Source of the DNA: Babylonia areolata
Taxonomy: Eukaryota > Mollusca > Gastropoda > Neogastropoda > Buccinidae
Assembly (NCBI RefSeq): GCF_041734735.1
Contig: NC_134880.1
Span: 21,532,246 to 21,596,245, forward strand
Length of the DNA stretch: 64,000 nt
Direction: 5' to 3'
The translations under genes and the position numbers were made by a program. Under the pieces are notes generated by a model that saw only the letters and a program-made list of their open reading frames with translations, was not told the DNA's origin and ran no database searches. Shown here in pieces: positions 51,701-64,000 of this stretch (position 1 is its first letter; each line of letters starts with the position of its first letter).

Positions 51701-52268
51701 TGTTTACTCCCCACGTGTGGCAGGTAGTACTAGCTTACATAGTTACCATCAGCAGAGGACAGCATCTAACCTGCTGTGAACTACCTATTATATAAGAATT
51801 TGAAAAAGGACTTCACACTCCCGCGGACAAGACTCGCACTTGCAGGACCTGCCCACGTCTTCAATGGAAACTTCTCGTGCACAGAACGCATGGTTACTCT
51901 TAACATATCCAAGAACAAAGAATATGAAACTGTCCCCGGCCTGACAGTGCCTGGTAATAAATAAATAAGACTGTATTAACATCGCCTGAGCAGTTTTAAA
52001 GACGAAGAAACACGGGCAAACAGAGAAAGCAAATCGATGAATTAATTGAGACGAAGATGAGCAATAAGAAAAATAAGATTAAGGGTAAGAACAAGATTAA
52101 GAAGAAGATTAATAATAACAACAATAATGACCAATTTTGGAAATAGAATACTTTTGATAATAATAATCATTATCATTACAAATACTAATAAAGAAATAGA
52201 TGAATGAATAGATAGATGAATATATGTGTACAGGAATTGGGGAAATCTGGATTTAAAAAAAAATAAAT

Positions 52269-52274
52269 AAAAAA
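52269..52274 (-). terminator. pol III terminator of tRNA-Gln
   Basis: A run of six T on the minus strand, two bases after the tRNA 3' end, which is the usual RNA polymerase III stop. Confidence 0.8.
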
Positions 52275-52276
52275 GT

Positions 52277-52348
52277 AGGTTCCACCGAGATTTGAACTCG
52301 GATCGCTGGATTCAGAGTCCAGAGTGCTAACCATTACACCATGGAACC
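52277..52348 (-). tRNA. tRNA-Gln (anticodon CUG)
   Basis: The 72-nt minus-strand sequence begins GGTTCCATGGTGTAATGG and folds as a standard cloverleaf. The acceptor stem is GGTTCCA with TGGAACC, the anticodon stem is CTGGA/TCCAG around loop CTCTGAA (anticodon CTG), and the T arm is GAGTTCAAATCTC. It is essentially the canonical animal tRNA-Gln(CTG), with no intron. A run of six T follows, so it is likely an active pol III gene. Confidence 0.96.
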
Positions 52349-57901
<5,553 letters not shown>

Positions 57902-58050
57902 TCAGCGGGATGGGGGAGATCCCGGGCGATCGTTGTCACCGGCGTCGTCGTTCTCGTCATCCACCTCAAGGCGGACAGAGCCTCGGTACCTGACGCCATT
58001 GATGCTGAGCCGAACTCGGAGACTCCGGTCTTCTTCGTCCGCATCCCAGC
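57902..58050 (-). CDS. ARID3-like last exon
   Basis: A 149-nt exon: WDADEEDRSLRVRLSINGVR then YRGSVRLEVDDEND, then TGA. Acceptor CATAG. Confidence 0.75.
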
Positions 58051-58868
58051 CTATGCAATGCAGAGGAAAATGGAATGAGACAGATGACAACGAAAGGAAA
58101 TGGCATAGCGAACATTGGCATTGAATGAAAAGTATGTTGGTTTTTTGTTGTTGTTGTTGTTTGTTGTTGTTTTTTCAAGGCCTGACTAAGCGCGTTGGGT
58201 TACGCTCCTGGTCAGGCATCTGCTTGGCAGATGAGGTGTGGCGTATATAGATTTGGCCGAACACAGTGACGCCTCCTTGAGCTACTGATACTGAAAAGCA
58301 TGACATAACACTATGGAATGATAACAGCACGGGCACAGCATTGCGTAACATGGTATCGCACGGAAAAAGCATCACAGTACGTCACAAGACGTCGTGCACG
58401 TGCACGAAATAAAACACCACGCTATTCAGCGTGGCATAAAATAACATATAGATATACAAATGAATGCTCTGAGAGGAAAGCAAAAGCATGTATGCATGTT
58501 TGTCAAACATTTAACAAAGTTTCGGAGGAAACCAAATGCTGATAACTAACTCTGTCATTGTGAAAAAATCACCCAGCAGAAAAATGAAGAGAGAGAGAGA
58601 GAGAGTGGTGGCATCGATGCTGAGTAGTGCGAACAAATTCTTACAGCACGCATGTTGAATAGCATTTCAAGCTCATTGAGTTTGTTTTTGTTTGTTTGTT
58701 TGCTTTCTCAAGGCCTGACTAAGCTCGTTGGGTTACGCTGCTGGTCAGGCATCTGCCGAGTAGATGTGATGTAACGTATATGGATTTCTCCGAACGCAGT
58801 TACGTCTCTTTGAAAAAAAAGAAGAAAAAAAAAAGAAATTGAAACAGAATAGCGTTTACCAAAACAAG

Positions 58869-58918
<50 letters not shown>

Positions 58919-59519
58919 GCGTGTGTTGGGGGGGGGGGGGGGGGGGAGAGATGCGATTTTGGATAATAAGGCGGGCCTTCAAGGAACCAATTTAATTTTC
59001 AAAATCATTTCAATATCGTCGTGGAGTCGCTTCGTGGACTTCGTCAACTTCTGCGTACGTATATTTAGGTCAGTAGGTCACACGAACAATGCTGCATGCA
59101 GAACCACTTCCTCGGCATTTCTTTCAATCATTTTGCATCTTGATGGCTCTCAGTTGTTATGTCACAGTGTTTATCGCACTGCGCATACTGATGGCAAAAT
59201 TACCAAATGTCATTGATTTCATTGCTGAACTGGGAAAAGTATCAGTTAGGAAAAAAGGGTAACGAATGCCAAGGAAAGCAACCACGTCATAACTCATTTT
59301 TATTGGACCGTAGCCGGATACATTCCTACAACCCGGAAGAGAGACAGTTTTCATTCCTCCAACACTGTTACGCCAATATATAGCGTGCGGAAAGGTCACG
59401 GAAAGCTATCAATACCAACTTTCCAACCTGCTATCCAGTCTGGAAACTTTGATACGTCTGAGGACCGCACAAGCAAAGAATTTTCCTGCCCGCCACACCT
59501 CATCCCCACCCCACCCCAC

Positions 59520-59550
<31 letters not shown>

Positions 59551-60527
59551 AAAGAGAGAGAGAGAGAGGGGGGCACGCAACACGCACCCACACAGAGTCC
59601 CAAACCCAAATGGACCTCAATAGCAACATCCTCCTCATTCATCATCAATAATAAAATGCTGTCCTGTGTGTGTGTGTGTGTGTGTGCGTGTGCGTGTATG
59701 TGTGCGTGTGCGTGTGCGTGTGTGTGTGTGTGTACTCACCTATGAAGCGAAGGGAGAAATCCCCTCTGCCTCTCTGAACATTCTGGGCAGGTGGTCTCCC
59801 CGGCGGACCGGCGGGCATGTTGGGCCCACCACCAGGTTGTCCGGGCTGTCGAGCGGCGGGCACGTTTGGCTGTCCACCAGCCTGCCCCCGTGGATGCGCG
59901 GGCATGTTGAGCCCCCCAGGTTGTCCCTGCTGACCGGCGGGCCAGTTGGACCCCCCGCCAGCCTGTCCGGGCTGTTGACGTGCGGGCACATTAGACCCAT
60001 CGGGCAGACACTCTGGCTGTGCGGGCACGTCTGGTTCTTCTCGCCGTCCTTCGGGACGAGCGGGCATGTTGGGCTGTCTAACGAGCTCACCCTGCGGACG
60101 TCCGGGCATGTTCGGTTCTTCGGGTTCTCCCTCTGGACGTTCGGGCATATTCGACTCCTCGGGCTCTCCCTCTGGACGTCCGGGCATGTTTGGTTCTTCG
60201 GGCTCTCCCTCTGGACGTCCGGGCATGTTCGACTCTTTGGGCTCTCCATCTGGGCGTCCGGGAATGCTCGGTTCTTCGGGGTCTCCCTCTGACCGTCTTG
60301 GCAAGGATCGATCCTCGGGCTCCCCCACTTTCTGTTGACGGCCGGCACCCTGTTCGTTTCCATAGTCTGTCTCCATGGCAACGTCACGCACCTGCACTGC
60401 TTCTGTGAAGAGAATCATCATCACCATCATGATCATCATCATTGTCATTGTACTCATTTTTCACCACCAATATCATGTTCAATAGTTTTCATTGTATAGT
60501 CATTGTAAAAAAAAAAAAAAAAAAGGT

Positions 60528-60586
<59 letters not shown>

Positions 60587-61421
60587 ATGCCAGGACAGCA
60601 ACACACCGCATGTTAAGTAAAAAAATATATATATTTTTAATCTTCCCTGATGTTGTAGCAACTGTACCACGGAGCAACTTAAGGTGGACGCAAAACGAAT
60701 CCTCAAAAGATACCGGTGCCTATAAGTATACTCACTTCGTATGTTCGTTCTTCTATCTAACGTCTGTCCATGATTGTGGTTGCAGTCGAAAAAAATCAAA
60801 CAGAACAACGCAACGCAATTAAAGATCCGGGAGTAGAAGAAGACAAAGAAGACATACCAGTTTTGACGACGGACAAGTCCAGCGCAGAAACCGTCGAAGT
60901 GCTGGCCGTGCTGTAGTCCGTTGAACTGCCAGCCACTCTGTCTTCGACTGGGGTATCCACAGGGGCCGTCTCGTCCTTAGAAACGATGGCCGTATAATCC
61001 TGGACCGTGAAATCCAAGTCGGAGACATCGTCCCTGGAGGTGCCAGCTTTGTTGCTGTCGGCTGGGTTGCCCGTGGAATAACTGTGTGAGGATCCCCCCC
61101 TTCTGGAGTTGCTGAATCCCCCCAAACCAGGTCTGAAGGGGTCCCCGTTGGACATGGGTATGGAGGATCCCTCCCCAGCGGAAAAACGACTGGAGTGGTG
61201 GGGGTCAAGCAGACCGTAACTGAATGCCCATGGGTTCCCCATGAAAGCGGGTGGGTTGAACGGATTTTGGTAAGGATACTGGAAATAACCTGAAAAAAAA
61301 ATAACAACATGAAAAGGGTCACCCGAATGAAAGAAAAGCAGCATTATATTGGAAAACGTTCTCCCTCTTTCTATTCCAGTTGCAAAGAAAAGACTTATTA
61401 TTCCACACTACTGCCACCGCT

Positions 61422-61482
<61 letters not shown>

Positions 61483-61815
61483 CTATATATATACTATATA
61501 TATATATATATATATAATCAGCAGAGCACCAACACCACCACCAACACCACCAACACCAACACCAACTACTACTATTACTATTACTACTGATGGAGGTTTG
61601 ACTCACCTGCCCCACCGCCAAAGAACGCAGGGTGGACAAACGGGGCCACGTGCGTATCAGCGGCCTGGGCGAAGAGAGGGCGCTGGGGGTGAGGGTCAAG
61701 GAAGCTGCCCGAGGTGGGCGTTTCCCTCTGATTGCGTTCAATAGCCTCCTCCACCTCGTGCGGCTGGCTCAGGTTGTGCTTGTGGCACTCGAAAGGGTAG
61801 AGAAACTTCAGGTAC
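57902..61815 (-). CDS. ARID3/dead ringer-like protein, 3' half (partial)
   Basis: Four exons join in phase (61607-61815, 60858-61289, 59740-60402, 57902-58050); earlier exons lie beyond the right edge. The first visible exon encodes YLKFLYPFECHKHNLSQPHE then EEAIERNQRE, matching the last helices of the extended ARID DNA-binding domain of ARID3 proteins (TQYMKYLYPYECEK ... IDSNRRE). The last exon encodes RLSINGVRYRGSVRL, like the EINGIxYxGVLFA strand of the REKLES region. Between them lie a Ser/Thr-rich linker and about twelve 13-residue repeats (consensus NMPGRPEGEPEEP). The REKLES helix itself is not apparent. ARID3 proteins are nuclear AT-rich DNA-binding transcription factors, and this is probably a diverged paralogue. 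It ends in Arg then TGA, followed at once by a GAC-repeat tract. Confidence 0.72.
58178..58300 (+). mobile_element. SINE family C, 3' domain
   Basis: AAGGCCTGACTAAGCGCGTT then GGGTTACGCTCCTGG to GAGCTACTGATACTGAAA; the start is clipped. Lies in the last intron of the ARID3-like gene. Confidence 0.84.
58708..58830 (+). mobile_element. SINE family C, 3' domain
   Basis: TCAAGGCCTGACTAAGCTCG ... GGTCAGGCATCTGCC ... ACGTCTCTTTGAAAAAA. It is a second copy 530 bp from the previous one, in the same intron. Confidence 0.84.
59740..60402 (-). CDS. ARID3-like exon C (proline-rich repeats)
   Basis: A 663-nt exon made mostly of a 39-bp coding minisatellite. The first units are Glu/Arg-rich (PGRPEGEPEE), and later units drift to Gln/Gly-rich (PARQQPGQAGGG). 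It ends RGRGDFSLRFIG. Acceptor CACAG, donor GTGAGT. Confidence 0.75.
   Translation of the reverse strand, partial: KQCRCVTLPWRQTMETNRVPAVNRKWGSPRIDPCQDGQRETPKNRAFPDAQMESPKSRTCPDVQRESPKNQTCPDVQRESPRSRICPNVQRENPKNRTCPDVRRVSSLDSPTCPLVPKDGEKNQTCPHSQSVCPMGLMCPHVNSPDRLAGGPTGPPVSRDNLGGSTCPRIHGGRLVDSQTCPPLDSPDNLVVGPTCPPVRRGDHLPRMFREAEGISPFAS
60858..61289 (-). CDS. ARID3-like exon B (low-complexity linker)
   Basis: A 432-nt exon. A Tyr/Pro/Asn/Phe-rich start (GYFQYPYQNPFNPPAF) is followed by Ser/Gly-rich sequence and an acidic Thr/Ser tract (VSALDLSVVKT). Acceptor TTCAG, donor GTATGT. Confidence 0.75.
61607..61815 (-). CDS. ARID3-like exon A (ARID end)
   Basis: A 209-nt exon that begins in phase 2 with YLKFLYPFECHKHNLSQP, the tail of the extended ARID, and ends HPAFFGGGA. 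Acceptor GACAG, donor GTGAGT. Confidence 0.8.
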
Positions 61816-62069
61816 CTGTCAAAGAAACACGTTTTTTTGTTTGTTTTTTTCCCCCCATCATCTGCACCGTTTCAGCGGCATTTCTCCCACACCGCCCATT
61901 CACGGCCACACGCGGAGTTCATCTGTCGCAGTCCCAGTGCCGGTAGTCCACATGCACAGGGAACCATCGATGTTAGGTCGCCAGGAGGCCACATATCAGA
62001 CACACTATTTTTAAGTTTCAAAGAGGTGTCAAAGCGTGAGAACTGATCCATCATATACGCTGCACCATG

Positions 62070-62158
<89 letters not shown>

Positions 62159-63489
62159 GTAGTTTTTGGCGCAAACTCTGCATATAAGGCGCTCTAAGCG
62201 CCTCACATGAGACAAAGATACATATACAATTGTGCACAAAACCACAGAAGAGCACATAGAAGTGCAGAGATAAAATGTATATACACCAATAATCAAAGTA
62301 TTTACTGAAAATTGTTCATGAAGACAGAACAGGCAGACAAATGATTTTACATACTTAGAAGAACACTGATTTGTGGACATTTAAAACAACACCTTGGAAC
62401 CAACAATACAAACGGAAAACCGATTTTTTTAAGGAAAAAAAGGAGAAAAAAAAAATATATATATGAGGATTTCTTTCCCAATGAATAAGAAATGTGAAGC
62501 AAAAAAAAAAACACCCAAAAAACCAACAAAAACAACAACAAAAAAAACAAACAAACAAAAAAAACAAACAAAAAAAACCAACAACAAACAAACAAAAATG
62601 CTGGTGTTCCGTGACCTATATGCAACTGGGGCTCACAAAGACAATTTTCTTATAGACAGTTTTGCTGAAGGTGGTGCGGGTCCACGGAAATGTACAAGTT
62701 GAAACTTCTGGTTCTGAATAAAGATACCTTTTTTCCCCCTAAAAACACAATATATTTTCCCCTCTGATTCCATAAATCAGCTAACATGAAGGGGATTTCA
62801 ATCTTTTACAGCAACCGGGTAGGGGACTTGTTTGTGTGGGTGAACAGTTCTAAGGGAGATAACCATTTGCTACGTTTGACGTTAGTTTCGTCCCCTGTTT
62901 TAAAGGAGACAACAATTTGTTACGCTTGTCGTTAAGTTTCGTCCCCTAACTGGCTAACTGACCCATGACTTCACTACCAAATCGACAAGCAGATTTTGAC
63001 AGATGGACAGTTCTACATGTAATGGTCAGTTATCCATCCATCCATCCATCCATCTATCTATCTGACAAACTGACTGAATGACTACCAAACATACAGAAAT
63101 ATGGAGATAAACAGAATCATAGACAGACAGGAAAAAGTACTGGTCAATATGAAACACAGCGCCGCATCTGCTTTTTAAAAAAAATTGGAGGAATGGGGAG
63201 GCGTGGCACTGGTGGACAGACACATGAACTATGAATAAACCCTACACAGTGTTTGGGCTTCTGGGGAGAGAGAGAGAGACACAGAGACAGAGAGAGAGAG
63301 AGAGAGAGGGAGACAGAGACAGAGAGACAAACACAGACAGACACAGACAGACAGACAAACAGACATAGACACAGACAAACAGACAGAGGCAGAGACCGAC
63401 AGAGATATAAACAGTCAAACAGAAGTTCATGCATGAAAAATATGTCATTATAAAAGATAAATCTGTCATAAAAATATGTCATTATTAGT
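61816..63489. other. ARID3-like intron at the right edge
   Basis: Contains (TA)n-(TG)n at 62077-62157, a V-type SINE tail fragment near 62165-62215 (GGCGCTCTAAGCGCC), A/C-rich runs at 62495-62600 and a (GACA/GA)n tract at 63265-63400. The upstream ARID exon is not visible. Confidence 0.55.
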
Positions 63490-64000
63490 CTTATACAGCA
63501 CGGCACAGTATAGTGCAGTGCAGCACAGCACATCATATTACAGCACAGCAAATTACACCACGTCACAGCACAGCACAGCAAAGCAAGTCACAGCACAAGC
63601 ACAGCACAGCACATCCATAGATACTGATATCTGTACTATCTATACTAGTGTCTGTTGGCACAGAAGAACACGTCACGTCACATAAAGTCACAGCACAGCA
63701 CAACCCAACACCACACAATAGCACAACAGACCAAACCAAATACAGCAGCACAGCATAGCACAGCATAGTTCATCACACCAGATAACACGTACTGCACATA
63801 ACAACAGAGCATGTTAACAGCACAACACACAAAAGCACAGGATAGCACAGCGCATCACAGCACAGGATAGCACAGCGCTGCAGCACACGACAGCACAAGA
63901 TAGCCCAGAACAGGCCAGATCAACCCAACCAAATCCAACACCACACCACAAATGACAGCACAGCACAAGATAGCACAGAACAGGCCAAATCAACCCAACC
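63490..64000. repeat. (CAGCA)n-derived degenerate array
   Basis: About 500 bp of CAGCACAGCACA-like pentamers with drift, running off the right edge; the last 80 bp hold a longer unit (GATAGCACAGAACAGGCCA) repeated twice. Confidence 0.8.

Noticed and set aside
59666-60292. 208-codon plus-strand frame rich in SGHV repeats
   Set aside because: The antisense shadow of the ARID3-like proline repeat exon, whose minus-strand reading has valid splice sites and phases.

Overview
The window looks like animal nuclear DNA, most likely from a mollusc and perhaps a gastropod. It has intron-rich genes with GT-AG junctions, very abundant (CA)n/(TG)n microsatellites, several tRNA-headed SINE families, LINE tails and TTAA-flanked piggyBac-type elements. 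The phylum is an inference from overall texture and from memory of such repeats; no species can be named from the sequence alone.

The main content is one complete gene on the minus strand, SMC5 (structural maintenance of chromosomes 5). I could assemble 25 coding exons from the ATG at 51274 to the stop at 12441. All phases agree and they give 3255 nt, or 1084 residues. The protein has a Walker A motif (GPNGTGKS, residues 71-78), a first coiled coil, a hinge (about 455-635), a second coiled coil, the ABC signature SGGERS (980-985) and a Walker B ending in VDE (1006-1008). It should be the core ATPase of the SMC5/6 genome-maintenance complex.

The second gene is partial: the 3' half of an ARID3/dead-ringer-like DNA-binding protein on the minus strand (four exons, 57902-61815; 5' exons lie beyond the right edge). 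It keeps the C-terminal part of the extended ARID domain and an ING-x-x-Y-x-G segment like the REKLES tail. Between them lies a proline/glutamate-rich array of about twelve 13-residue repeats. A tRNA-Gln(CUG) gene lies between the two genes at 52277-52348, and a 120-bp 5S rRNA-like sequence sits in SMC5 intron 1.

Layout: 1-12440 is repeat-rich DNA left of SMC5 (microsatellites, SINEs, TTAA elements). 12441-51274 is SMC5, whose introns hold nearly every repeat class seen here. One is a near-complete Tigger/pogo transposon (42732-45645) inserted into a 39-bp minisatellite. There are also two other large minisatellites, piggyBac remnants, LINE 3' ends and many SINEs. 51275-57901 is intergenic DNA with the tRNA. 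57902-64000 is the ARID3-like gene and its intron.

The most notable unexplained structure is around SMC5 splice junctions. The exon 13 acceptor is duplicated (64-bp unit), the exon 19 donor is triplicated (32-bp unit), and the donor half of exon 20 occurs in three extra decayed copies separated by CA arrays. I found no convincing new multi-gene system.
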